Position numbers and translations under genes: made by a program
Notes under the pieces: model-generated
Told to the model about the DNA's origin: nothing
Databases searched by the model: none
Seen by the model: the letters and a program-made list of their open reading frames with translations, nothing else
Shown here: in pieces, positions 44,881 through 56,833 of the stretch
How positions within the stretch are numbered: the stretch's first letter is position 1
Layout of the letters: each line of letters begins with the position of its first letter
DNA from: Annona cherimola
Lineage: Eukaryota; Streptophyta; Magnoliopsida; Magnoliales; Annonaceae
NCBI GenBank assembly: GCA_030490835.1
Contig: CM059972.1
Span: 50,008,563-50,072,562 of the forward strand
Direction of reading: 5' to 3'
DNA: 64,000 bases

Positions 44881-45334
44881 TATTGACAAAATCGATTTAA
44901 GTATATACCTTTCAATGTCTTTAAGACATGCCATTTTATCTTGTTTTGGTATTTTTAGGATAATCATGGGTCTTTTGCATTTTGAACTTAATGAAATTAA
45001 CATACATATTCCATTTTTAACATTTGCATATTTCATTTCCAATAATTCACAAGTTAAAATTTCAGTTTCATACAATTTCAGAACATAAACAAATAGATCA
45101 TAAACAAATTTTTCATATGCAAACTTATATACAAGCTGCCCTACCCGAGACTCAAATCCTAATCTATTCTCCCCCTTTTTGTCAATTGATCAAAAATAGG
45201 GATGACAGGCTCCTCAGGGACATCCTGTGGAGGAGCGGATTGACCCTTTGAAGATGATGGGGGCTACTCCCCCTCAGTCTGTGCTCCCCCTCGACTTGGA
45301 CTTTTCTAAGTTCATTTCTCCTATCTTATTAATC

Positions 45335-46800
45335 CTAATTTAACTCAATCATCCCCATATCATTTCTAATTTTATAAAATGATTCTTTTGCTAGAGGTTT
45401 GGTGAATATATCTGCAATTTGATCTTCTGTTTTCACATATTCCAAATAGATATCATGATTTTCTACATGTTCTCTGATAAAATGATGTCTTAGGTCTATA
45501 TGCTTAGTCCTAGAATGCAGTACTAGATTTTTAGTTAAACATATTGCACTAGAATTATCACATCTAATAGATATATTTTTGAATTCCAGCCATAATCCCT
45601 AAGTTGTTGTTTCATCCAAAGCAATTGGGCACAACAGCTCCCGGCGGCAATGTATTCGGCTTCCGCGGTAGATAGAGCAACACTAGTTTATTTTCTTGAA
45701 AACTATGAAACCAACAGGTTTTCAAGAAACTGACATGTTCTACAAGTGCTTTTTCTATCTACCTTGTAACAGGAAAAATCCGCATCCAAGTAGCCGATTA
45801 GATCAAAATTAGAACCCTTTGGATACCAAAGTCCTATGTTGGTAGTATCTACTAAATATCTGAAAATTCTTTTTACAGCTACCAAATGTGATTCTTTTGG
45901 ACATGATTGAAATTTAGAGCACATACAAACACTGAACAGTATATCGGGTCAAGAGGCAGTTAAATATAATAAAGAGCCTATCATGATCCTATATAACTTT
46001 AAATCAACAGATTTACCTTTCTCATCTTTGTCAATTTTAATGGTTGAGCTCATAGGCGTGTTTGCCCCTTTGCTATTTTCCATGCTGAACTTCTTTAACA
46101 TTTATTTAACATACTTAGACTGGTTTATGAAGATCCCTTCACTTAGTTGCTTGATTTGCAGTCCAAGGAAGAAATTCAGCTCCCCCATCATACTCATCTC
46201 AAATTCCTTCAGCATAAGCTCAGAAAATTCTTGACAAAGGATGTCATTAGTAGCACCAAAAATAATATCATCTACATAAATTTGAATAATCAAGATATCT
46301 TTTTTTTATACTTGATAAACAGAGTGGTGTCTACCTTTCCTTTTTGGAAGTCATGATCAATAAAAAATTTGCTCAATCTTTCATACCAAGCCCTTGGAGC
46401 TTGTTTTAATCCATATAATGCTTTGGTTAATTTGCATACAAATTTAGATTGATCTTTCTACTCAAATCCAGGTGGTTGTTCAATATACACCTCTTCATTT
46501 ATATACTCATTCAAAAATGCACTTTTAACATCCATTCGAAACAACTTAAAATTCATGTGAGATGTAAAAGCTAGTAGAATGCGAATAGCCTCTAATCTAG
46601 CAACCGGAGCGTATGATTCCTCAAAGCCTATTCCTTCTTCTTATGAGTATCCTTTTGCCACAAGCCTAGCTTTGTTTCTCACTACAAGTCCACTTTCATC
46701 TAATTTGTTCCTAAGGACCCATTTTATGCTAATGACAGTGCAGTCTTTTGGTCTTGGAACAAGATGCCAAACTTGATTTTTCAAATTGATTTAGCTCCTC
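45335..46800 (-). pseudogene. Element B reverse transcriptase and RNase H (broken)
   Basis: Fragments in order: RLEAIR..., LTKALYGLKQAP-type wording near 46,400, IQIYVDDIIFGATN at about 46,250-46,290, MGELNFFLGLQIKQLSEGIF, then MCSKFQSCPKESHLVAVKR and GYLDADFSCYKVDRKST, and the tail KIRNDMGMIELN with TAG at 45335-45337. Multiple stops and shifts separate them. Confidence 0.85.
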
Positions 46801-48410
46801 TTGCATTGCTATAATCCAGTTTTCATCATCAAGAGCTTGATCAATAGTTGTTGATTCAATTTTTGACACAAAAGCATATTGTCCATAAATATTTTTTTTG
46901 ACCTTCTAGTTTTTACACCTTCATAGATATTCCTTATAACTTGCTCAATTGGATGGACATTTTTGAATTTTAAATTAGTTGGAGGTTTATAGGAATCATT
47001 ACCTTCACTTACCCTTCCCTCCGTGGAATTTTCTGGCTTAGACTCTGTTTCTCCTAGTTGTTCTTTTTGTTCCGCTTTTGAATTCTTTGATGTATCATCT
47101 GCATCACTTAATTCATCATTCTTTCTCGGAGTTTGGTTAAATTCATCAAAAACAACATGTATTGACTCATCTACAACTTGGTTCCTTTTATTGAAGACTC
47201 TATATGATTTGCTATTTGATAAGTAACCAAGGAATATTGCCTCATCACTCTTGGCATCCAGCTTTCCCAAGTTGGTTTTACCATTGTTCAAAACATAACA
47301 TGTGCAACCAAAAGCATGAAAATATGAAATATTTAGTTTTCTACCTTTCCATAGCTCATATGGGGTCTTTTTTAAGATTACTCTAATGGTTACACGATTC
47401 AAGACATGACATGTTGTACTTACAGTTTCGCCCCAAAATCTCTTAGATAATTTACTTTCATTTAGCATAGTTCTAGTCATCTCTTGTATGGTCCTATTTT
47501 TCCTTTCAACAACTCCATTTTGTTGTGGAGTTCTTGGTGCAGAAAATGTGTGGTGAATTCCTTTTTCATTACAAAATTCTATGAATCGTTTATTTTCAAA
47601 TTCACCACCATGATCACTTCTAATGGTCATAATAGTACTTTATTTTTCATTTTGCACCAAGTTTACAAAAGTTGCAAACATAGAGAAGACTTCATCTTTA
47701 CTAGCTAAGAGAATTACCTATGTGGATCTTGAAAAATCATCAACTATTACGAATACGTATTTCTTTCCACCAATGGTTAAAATGTCGGATGGTCCATATA
47801 AATCCATGTGTAGCAATTCAAGTGGCCTGGTGGTAGAAATCTCCTTTTTGGAGGAAAAAGGCATGTTAGGTTGTTTTGACAGTTGACATGCCTTACAAAT
47901 TTTATCTTTGTCATATTTCAATTTTGGCAATCCTTCTACCAAACTCTTTTTCCATAAGGTCTTAATGTTTGACATGTTTATATGCCCAAGCTTCTTATGC
48001 CAAACTCATGGATCATTGTCAATGGTCATTAGACATTGGCCATCTAGTTCATCAAGTGAAACCAAATATATATTTTCATGTCTTTTTCCACTAAACATGA
48101 TATGTTCTCCATCAAATACATTGCATATAGATGATTCAAACACAACCTTGTACCCTTTGTCACATAACTGGCTAATACTCATTAGATTGTGCTTGAGTCC
48201 TTCAACAAATAATACATCCTCCATACATGCATTTGAAATACTGTAAATGTTTTCTTTACCTTTGATTTTACCTTTCTCGTTATTTCCAAAGGCAACAGTT
48301 CCATCGTTGCAAGGCTTGAGTTTATGAAACAAACTTCTTTCTCCAGTCGTATGCCTTGAGCAACCACTATCCATGAACCAAATGTTGTTTACCTTTGCCT
48401 TGAAACATAC
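46801..48410 (-). pseudogene. Element B protease and integrase (broken)
   Basis: Protease [23 protein letters not shown]-pre-integrase [19 protein letters not shown], then TGA where A has the first Trp of WVW before WHKRLGH. Next come [61 protein letters not shown] and a variable acidic linker (open 46,809-47,630). The linker part (about 46,828-47,255) is what element A has lost. Confidence 0.87.
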
Positions 48411-49152
48411 CTGAAAAATGAGCAAATAAATCTTATCTCTTTGGTACCCATTTTACGGGTCCATTTGGGTTAGTAAACTGGTTTAATCTCTATTGTTCTA
48501 TTCTTGAAAGCCCAAATCTGGTGTTTCTTAGAACTCAAACTAATTTTGCACCATGGTCATACAGTTTCTTAAAGTTGCATTTATAAATTTTGTGACCAAT
48601 CTTGTTGCAAAAGTTACAGGCCATTGGTAATCTAGGAGTAGGTCTCCAAGTATGTTGTGGTTCAAAAGTTGGCATTCTAGTCCAAACAACTTGTTTCCCT
48701 TTTGGTTTGTAAATAGGTGCAACTTCAGCTTGATTTTTCCCAAGTGTTGGCACATTTGATTTGCTGCTTTCTCCTTGCTCAAATGTGGAGTATCCAAGAT
48801 ATCTTCTATTATTTTGAGAGGTCATGTTCAGAAACATTTTGACATTCTCTCATGGATTAGAGAACTTAGTTAATGATTCATTTAAGGATTCATTCTCCTT
48901 TTTTAATTTCGCCACTTCTTTCAATAATAGTTCATTTTCTTCTTTTGGTTTTGTTGTTCTTTCTGCTAGTTTTCCATTTACAATAAGAATGGAATTACAT
49001 TGTTGTTTCTTTAATGATAATTTGTTTCCTAATTTTTTGATTTCCTCATATAACGAATCATACGCTTGTTGTAATTCTTCTAATTCAGCACATTTGATAC
49101 ATTCTTGAATGGAAGAATGAGTAGATTGAGAATAACCAAGTTTGGAAGTTAC
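48411..49152 (-). other. Predicted 742-bp intron inside element B gag-pol
   Basis: Donor GAAGAG|GTAACT at 49153/49152 and acceptor CATTTTTCAG|GTATGT at 48411/48410 on the minus strand. The segment encodes the Gag coiled coil, zinc knuckle CNFCNKIGHKIYKC, and the tail NPNGPVKWVPKR with TAA at 48433-48435. Protease lies in the +1 frame beyond it. Splicing would remove the stop and join Gag to protease in frame. Element A has exactly this segment missing. Confidence 0.75.
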
Positions 49153-50295
49153 CTCTTCATTACTTGTACATTTTGTTGAGGTGGTTTGCTCTTCCAAAAT
49201 TTCTGTTGTGTTTAAACACAACAAAGTTTCTTCTTGCGTCATGCAGCATATTCTTGCGCGATTTGCTGCTTCAAGATCATCATTTGAGGAGCTACTTGTT
49301 GATGAAGTTTCTTCATTCACATACATTCCTCTTCCCTTAGGCTTTTAGAATTTTTGGCTTTCATATCTTTCCTTCTTTTCTCGATGATGCTTTGATTTTT
49401 CTTCCAGTGTAGGACATTGAGCTTGCATATATCCCATACCGCCGCATCTATAGCACTGTGCAACCTCCTTCTTTTTCTCTTTTCTAGGTCTCTCTTTGAA
49501 ACCTTTGAAGTTCTTTTCTTTCCATACAAACTTTCGAAATCTACGAGTTAACAGAGCAATGTCTTCATCATCGTTGTGACATGAGGAGGTGGACTCATCC
49601 GAGTTCTGAGTGACTTTCAATGCAATTGCTCTCTTTCCTTTGTAGTGATCTTTATTTCTTTTCTTGATTAGCTCATGTGACATTAATGAGCTAATGAGGT
49701 CTTCTAGCTTCAATGTGTTTAGGTCCTTGGCTTCTTCTATTGCAGTAATCTTCGGAGTCCATGATTCTGGTAGGGCTCTTAGAATCTTCATGATCTATTC
49801 AAATTCTGAGATAGTTTTTCCAAGACCTTTCAAAGCATTAGTAATTTTTGAAAATCTAGCAAATATTTCAGAAATGTTCTTAGTATCCAACATTTTGAAA
49901 CTTTCTAATTCTCCAATCAAAATGTTTCTTCTTGTCCCTTAGACTTGAGAAGTTCCTTCATAGATAGATGTTAATGTATCCCATATTTCTTTGGCGGTTA
50001 AACAAGAGGATACTCTATCATATTCGGAGGCAGTAAGAGCACAAAATAATGAATTCATAGCCTTAACGTTGCTCTTAACAATTTTCACTTCCTCATTGGT
50101 CCATTTGGAAGCTCTTTCATTAGTTGGCAAGGTCACATTGTCTTAGATCGCAATCCAAGAGTCCATATCTGTAGCTATGATGAGTTCTTTCATGCGTAGC
50201 TTCCAATAGCCAAAATTATTCCCATCAAACAGTGGTTGCCTAGTAAAAGATTGGCCTTCGGCAAATGCGAGAACGGAAGTAGATTGGTTTGCCAT
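48433..50295 (-). pseudogene. Element B Gag, full length with nonsense codons
   Basis: ATG at 50293-50295, stop TAA at 48433-48435, 620 codons in one frame. Order: STSVLAFAEGQSFTRQPLFD (N-terminus), UBN2-type capsid region, zinc knuckle [14 protein letters not shown] (His changed to Tyr), Ser-rich linker, long coiled coil (EEIKKLGNKLSLKKQ ... EENELLLKEVAKLKKENESL), second zinc knuckle CNFCNKIGHKIYKC. Stops include CAA-to-TAA after WIAI and after EGTSQV, and a TGA after GAKLV. The second half overlaps the predicted intron. Confidence 0.88.
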
Positions 50296-50331
50296 TATAT
50301 AAAAGATCTCTTTCATAAAACTCAAAGACCC

Positions 50332-50343
50332 GCTCTGATACCA
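50332..50343 (-). other. Element B primer-binding site
   Basis: Minus strand TGGTATCAGAGC, exact complement of the initiator-Met tRNA 3' end, two bases from the LTR. Confidence 0.95.
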
Positions 50344-50345
50344 CT

Positions 50346-51949
50346 TGTTGGTCCCGAGTTTATGGCAATTACCCAAGAGGGGGGGGTGAATTGGGTATTT
50401 AAACTCTTTCGCTTTAAACAGAAACTTTACCCCGGATTAATTCAGTCCATTTTAATGAAACAAATGGAAAGCAATAAGATAATGAAAGCAAAAATAAAAA
50501 TCAATGGACAGGGTTTTATAGTGGTTTGGGCAACCTTCCCTACTCCACTCTTCCAAGCTTATACCTATTGTGACTTGGGTTCCACTATGTATTTCACAAA
50601 TACAACTAGTGCCTCTGCTCTCTTCTAGATTCCAGCTCTAGGGGGCATAAACAAAACACAGCACAAGTAGGTGACAAGTTTCACTCCAATCACACACTAC
50701 TTTGCTTGCACTTGATCTTAGTTACTGAAACTAAATCAAGTTCAATACAACAAGAAAGAATTAAAGAAGGTTTGTACACGTTACTGATGTGTAGAGGCAG
50801 ATTTAGCGCGGAGAAGAACTTCTGAAGCAGTCTGAATGATTCAGCAAGCAGCTCTTGACAGTTTGAATGCAAAGTTCTTCTTTTGGATGTTGGCTTGATC
50901 ACTTAATGCTCTTAGGAATGGGAGTTGTGCTCAATCAATGAAGTTCTTAGCTACCCACCACGTCTATCTTGAATGCCTTATATAAATGACGAGGGTATTC
51001 GAACGTTTAGAAGTAAGTGGCGCGCATTTAATGCGCCAACGTTCGAAAAATTTCCGACCATTGCGACCCAAGTCGCAGGTGGGTCGACTTGAGTGCGACT
51101 TCACCAAAGTCGCATGCTGGAGTCGACTTCGGGTGCAACTTCAGGTGTAAGCAGGCTGTTCAAGTTCCTCCTCAGGTCGACTTAGTCTTGAACTTGACCC
51201 AAGTCACATGCGGAGTCGACTTCGGGTGCGACTTCACTTCCTTAGCTTGCTAGTTGAACTTGAATTTCTTGGAGATGGCTTTGGTCGCTTAATTTTCTTC
51301 AAATTAAATGTTCTTCCAATGATTTATGTCATTTGAAATTCTGTATGATCATCCTAGCTTGAAAACTTTTAGCTCCGTGTCTTGAAATCTTGAATACTTG
51401 AATCTTGGAGTTCATGTAGATGTCATAATCAATATTTCTTGATTTATATTGATGAGTATATGCAAATCTGCTTGTTTTGGTCTTGATTCATCTTTATTTG
51501 ATCCAAGTCGAATGTTTGGGTCAACTTGGTTTCAACTTCATTCAAGTTGTAAGTCAAGTCGACTTGGTCTTCGACTTCACTCTTCAAATTTAGTGCTGGC
51601 AGGTTGAAGTCGATGTTGGAGTCGACTTGGTCTGCGACTTCACCCAAGTCGCATGCGAAGTCGACTTCGTGTGCGACTTCTGCAGCCTTGCTCCCCAATT
51701 TCAACGCTGGACAAAAAACAACCTTTAAAGTCGATGCTGGAGTCGACTTGGGTATCTACTTGGCCTAAGTCGATGCCTGAGTCGACTTGGGAATCGACTT
51801 GACCTTCAGTCTTCATATTTTTCATTTTTATATCCATTAATCATCTCACAAAATATGTTAGTAGCCAAAACTTACCCAAATTGATTTGTTAATCATCAAA
51901 ATATAGACTTGGCTTATTTTGCCATTGATTTCAACACATGTCTCCAACA
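50346..51949 (-). repeat. Element B 5' LTR
   Basis: 1,604 bp with TGTTGG...CCAACA. Palindromic arrays at about 51,065-51,235 and 51,555-51,805, then the TATA-like TATATAAGG (minus, near 50,976-50,984). Confidence 0.93.
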
Positions 51950-53698
51950 ATAATGAGGAAAACTCAATGGGATAAATATTGAATGTATAAACCTCAAAAA
52001 TGAGGTGGAAATTAGAAGGTGAAAGCAGCATATAAAAGTGGAATGAAAGAGGGATTGTTTGGATGTTCGAGTGGACAACTTTGAGAGAAAAGAAAAAAAC
52101 GAGGCCAGCAAGGGACGTTCCCAAGCAAGGGAGAAAGGAAGGAAAAATAAAAAGAAGAAAAAAAGAGGAAAAGAAGAAGGAAGAAAGGGAGAAACAAGTT
52201 AGGCAAGGCGGAAGCGAACCTAACAATTCTAAGTAAGTATTAAACTAAGTTTTGGTTTGCTAACTTTCAAGTTTTTAGCTCAATTAATGATTCATAAAAT
52301 TGAATCATTATGAACACTAAATGATAATATATGAAGCCCTTGATAGGGTTATTGAATGCGAAATGAATTTGGAGGTTTAATTCAAGCATTCAAGGCAGGC
52401 AGTTATGTATGAAACTAGGGTTGTTTACATTAAGTGCACCAAGCTGGAATTTTTGTCAATTCCCATCTAATGTTGTTGTTTTAAGCATGTCATATGTTTG
52501 GATTATGATAAGTATTTTCATGATTAATATATGTTGAATCGAGCATAATTTAAGAACCTTAGGAAGGTAAAACCTAGAATTGACAATATGGTCAAGATTC
52601 TACTCTTTTGAGATGGATATTGTGCATGAATATAACCATGTAATATGTGGATGATTTAAAGGGTAAAATACCCTAAATTTAAAGTAGAAGGGACGTCCAA
52701 CATAGGGCTGAAAATAAATTCAAAAATCTGTTTTGTTGGGACATAAGAAGTGGAAATCCAAGGGTGGTAAGGAAGGCATGAAAAGTTGCTGTTTTGGGAA
52801 AATTAATTTATGGACTTTGAATTCATGAAAATGTCCTAAATATGGAACAAGAAAGGGATGTTTAAGGGCTGGAATTAAAGATACAAAAATCTATTATGGA
52901 ACATATGTCAATATGGACGTTGAACGTGGCAAAGAATGATAGAAAAGTTGCTGTTTTTGGAACCATGTAATTAAGGGATTATAATCTTATGAAAATACAC
53001 TAAATTATGTGCTAATTAAGTATTTTAATTAAGACAAAATGGAGGGCAAGTTTTTGTTTTGAATAAAATTGAATAACATGTAATATAAGTGTAACTAAGG
53101 GGGTGCACATAAAGGGTATCGATGGCAAAGATGAGAAATGACTAAATATGATTTATTAAAATGAAAAAATGGAAGGAAATGTGATAAAATGTGAAAGTAA
53201 GGTGCTGTTTTGGTAATATTTTGAAATCTCAAAATTTGAGATTAATATGTAAAGCTTAAACTCGTAAGTATGTGCCTAAAGTGAGCACCAATGTGAGAAA
53301 TGTAAAAAATAGATGAATAGGAGGTAATAAACTTCTATATATTGAGTAAATAAAATATTATAATGCGTTTGAAAGTTTACCCTGAATAAGGGTATTAAAA
53401 ATGAAATGAATGGATGATGCGGTGCACAAGCTATGTTGTTGTGTATGAATACCCAACTTGAAATACAAGTGGGTTATATAAGTGAATGGAAATTATGTGG
53501 TTTGGAAAACTAAATTATGTGCAAGCATATAAGATTTTGTGTATAAATGTGGTGTCATTCTTATGTGTATAGGCAAAGGCAAAGAGAAAGTCGACGAGGA
53601 AAGTTGATGTAATTCAGGTAAGCAAGCAACTTTCTAAAAGAATTGTGTTCTCAAAATTATGACAAAATATTGCAAATTCTATTCAAATGCTTGGTAAT

Positions 53699-54156
53699 CA
53701 TTCACAAATGAATGTATAATTTCTTTTGAAATTATTTAAGGATGACCATCCCCAACATGTGTTTGAAATGTTGTTTTAAGTTTGGCAAATGGCTGGTTTA
53801 ATAATTTATTAAATGTTGTTGAGAAACTATGGTTCAAATGTCTACACATGAAAATTATGCTAGCATGTTCATGATCATGTTTATGACTAAGTTCATAAGG
53901 CACAAAATACTAGGTCCACTTTAAAAGTGTAAGCGGACCGATTGTCCCCCTTTAGTATGACCAAGTCGCTAAGATTGGCCAAGGGCCGGTGGCGCCCTCC
54001 CTAAGATGAGAGAAGGAGGACGGATGATCGTCAAGCTAGCATACCATCTCATGATGTTCACGTTTTATAATGATAACAGTGCATTGCATTATTCATGATG
54101 TTCCCATGATGGGTATGATGTGTCATATTTTTTGTGATATACCCACGAGTGGGTAT
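53699..54156 (+). repeat. Hairpin series in element F LTR
   Basis: This is the same position as in G, between caggtaagcaagc and gcttactgagtt. Perfect stems: CATTCA/caaa 53699-53714; AATTTC/tttt 53718-53733; GGTCC...GGACC enclosing CACTTT...AAAGTG near 53,913-53,939; CCCA/tga 54103-54113; ATACCCA/cgag 54139-54156. The sequences differ from those in G but the arrangement is the same. Confidence 0.65.
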
Positions 54157-54718
54157 GATGTTGATTTCCAAGATGCTATTTAAATGCAAACTTTGCCTGC
54201 AAAATAAATTGCCTGAAAATTATGCAGCTTGCTTACTGAGTTATACTCACGACTTGTTTTTCAAACCCTAAAACATGTGCAAGGATGGATACGAAGGAGG
54301 AGCACAGGTTAAATGATGGATGATGACTCTATGGATTCATGTGTGTGTTCCTAAGTGTGGAAAAATGTATTATAAATTGTGTGATTGTTACTTGTTACAA
54401 TTTATGTGATTTACATCGTGGTGTACGTTGGATTGATGAAAGGATTTTATGAATGAATGATGGACGTATGTTATGTTATGATATGAATGCCATAGAATTT
54501 ATGATATATAATGGATACATCAGGACTTGATGATGGTCTGGATAGGCAAATTGATGTAAAATTGAATGTGAATGATGAGATAATCCTATGGAGTAAATAA
54601 TAAAAGGATAATTATTAAATGAACCCGCCGTGTAACAGGGCAATAATCCTGATCATGTTTACCAATCAATAATAGTCCCGGAGTAAGGCTCATGTTATGA
54701 CGCTCGGTTTGGGGCTCT

Positions 54719-54730
54719 TGGTATCAGAGC
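54719..54730 (+). other. Element F primer-binding site
   Basis: TGGTATCAGAGC, complementary to initiator-Met tRNA, directly after the LTR end. It fixes F's orientation as plus. Confidence 0.9.
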
Positions 54731-54892
54731 ATGGATTGGTAAATAGGCATGGAAAACTTACTAAGCATGAAGATAGATTTAACATGATGAAAAATATGTG
54801 ATCATATGTTGATTTTTGTGCTATATGAAGATGATTTGTATTATGATGATTATGAAATATAGCTAACTTGCTATGTTTTAAATTGTAAATGG

Positions 54893-55650
54893 CAGATAAG
54901 GGGAAAGTTGTTATGTATACGAAGGAGTTAAGGTAGGAAATGAAGGAGGAAAAACGACGTAGAGTAGAAAAAATGTCCATAGGTGGTGGACATTTCAGCA
55001 AAATATGATGTATTTTCCACCTGTTCTTCCAAGCCACCAACTCATAAACCCTCCACCACAACCCCAGAAAGAAAATAATGTTGAACCCTATGTTAACCCC
55101 CTACAGCATGGGTATAACCTAGGGGAGTCTGTAAGTAGGGCTCCTAAAGCCGAAGTTATATTGGTCCCACGCCCTGAACCAAAGCCGATTCCAGCTGTAC
55201 CCACTGACTGTATTAATGCAAGGGAGCTACAGAATTTTTGGGATCAAATACCCGCTCTCACACCCCCAGACCAGGGCCCATGGTATCGGTTCACCAATGG
55301 GTACGTTCAATTCAGATATGGAGTGAGTTGGGAACGTATCCACTAAAAGGAAAGGGAAAATGCAATGGACCAGGAGCAACACCGTGCTCCAGGTATAGTG
55401 GAAAAGCCTCCCACACCTGGCCCAAATGAAGTCATACTACGAATAGTTGAAAGTGATGGTTAGTCCATAGATATGGACAATGATATTGGTGATGATAATC
55501 CAATGGTGGAGTTCCTTGAACCCGAGGAAGAGAGTGATGATGATAGTGAAGAAGAAAACCTTCTTGATTGGTCCGACATAGTATCATTATCAACGAGCCT
55601 ACACAGGTGCCCCCTAGCCATAGGCGGTATTTAAGGGGAAGGGGTCGATG
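54893..55650 (+). pseudogene. Element F leading ORF of unknown function (broken)
   Basis: Starts MADKGKVVMYTKELR at 54,893 and is broken by a stop and shift. It continues MMYFPPVLPSHQLINPPPQ, a Pro-rich part, NARELQNFWDQIPALTPPDQ, GPWYRFTNGYVQFRYG, and later an acidic tail (FLEPEEESDDDSEEENLLDW). It has no zinc knuckle or capsid motif I recognise. It stands where gag should start, so it may be an extra ORF or an unusual Gag N-terminus. Confidence 0.5.
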
Positions 55651-56239
55651 AGTTGATGAAGGATTTTTTTTGTTTTCATGTATATATATATATAAAGGTG
55701 GTTTGATGAAACTTTGGTTACAAAACTAGTTTTTATATATACATAAGTGTGGTATATCATGATATGATGGAAACTTTGTTTTAAGATGAAATGTTAAAGT
55801 ATGTGAATGATGTGAATATATGAATGCTTATGATAGAATGACTATGTTTAAGAATTTTGAATGCATGAAAGGAATGGTTATGAATGATTATAAATGATTA
55901 TGAATGAGTATGTCGATAAATGATTGAGTATGACATGTAGAAGGTGAAAACGAATTGAGACAGACCAGGTTGATTGAGGAGAGAGTAGCGGTAATCGTAA
56001 AGGAGACCATGCAGCAGGCTACTTGTGAATGGGCAACCTAGACTGCAAATATAATTCAAGGCTTGTGGGAAAGGACCCAGCAGGCGCAGTTGGGTGGTGA
56101 TGAAAGAGAAAGACCCCACCAACGACTAACCCTACCCCCACACCGGCACCAATAGGAGATGAAATTCAATTGTTGAAAGCAGTTTTCAGAAATTGAAGCA
56201 ATGACTAATAGAGACACTTATCTTAACCCTACTTGAAGG
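55651..56239 (+). pseudogene. Element F gag-like remnant and internal deletion
   Basis: A (TA)n patch lies at 55,680-55,694. At about 55,945-56,155 a broken frame reads QTRLIEERVAVIVKETMQQA and LWERTQQAQLGGDERERP, like the N-terminal helix region of a chromovirus Gag. Protease and the whole RT are missing between here and the RNase H at 56,253, so F is internally deleted. Confidence 0.45.
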
Positions 56240-56833
56240 AAATGAAGGGTTTGTGGTTTATAGCGATGCCTCAAGGAAAGGATTGGGATGTGTATTGATG
56301 CAAAAAGGAAAGGTAATAGCTTATGCATCTTGGCAGTTGAAGCCCAATGAGATAAGCTACCCCACACATGATTTAGAACTAGCGGCATTGGTGTTTGCCT
56401 TGAAAATTTGGAGATATTACCTGTATGGTGCTAAGTGCAAAATCTACACAGATCATAAGAGCCTTGAGTATATTTTCATTCAAAAGGAGTTGAATATGAG
56501 ACAAAGGAGATGACTCGAGTTATTAAAGGATTAGAATCTAGAAATATCATACCGTCCAGGTAAGGCAAATGTGGTAGCCGATACATTGAGCAGAAATGTC
56601 AGCATAGCGCACCTTATCAAGAAGGAAGAGGGATTGCTCCGACAAATGAAACAATTGGAGTTGATTTATGTCCACCTGGAATTCAAGCAAGATTATCACA
56701 AACGCACATATAATCATCTCTATTTGAACAGATTAAGACTGAACAGTGAAATGATTCAGGCCTACATAAACATGTAGAGAAGATGAAGCGAAAGGGATTA
56801 AATGAATTTGCTGTGGATGAATAGGGTACGTAC
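56240..56833 (+). pseudogene. Element F RNase H (Ty3/gypsy) with broken 3' end
   Basis: Open 56,253-56,513: [72 protein letters not shown]. The acidic residues of SDAS, HDLELAA and TDHKSL are the gypsy RNase H set. After a stop it continues SYRPGKANVVADTLSR, the tether wording before integrase. The wording fits the Del/Tekay branch of chromoviruses. It ends where LTR E begins. Confidence 0.88.

Larger units (their letters stand above)
43261..51949 (-). mobile_element. Copia element B, full length, minus
   Basis: 8,689 bp with LTRs 43261-44863 (1,603 bp) and 50346-51949 (1,604 bp), and exact TSD ataat at 43256-43260 and 51950-51954. The left tip has mutated from tgttgg to tattgg. It contains PBS, complete-length gag, protease, integrase, RT with YVDD, RNase H and polypurine tract. 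Gag keeps one frame over 620 codons but has several nonsense codons, and pol is broken in many places, so this copy cannot move by itself. Confidence 0.93.
42400..54716 (+). repeat. Element F 5' LTR (gypsy-type), split by copia element B
   Basis: The LTR runs 42400-43260 and 51955-54716 (about 3.6 kb once B is removed). It opens TGTGATACCCAAACC, like G's TGTGAAACCCTAACC, and shares G's blocks: tcataacttgatgcc...ggcgga, caggtaagcaagcaactttc, aagtcgctaag...ggcgccctccct, gcttactgagtt, aacccgccgtgtaacagggc. Its end gctcggtttggggct has lost the usual final ...gccaca but is followed by the PBS. Confidence 0.8.
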
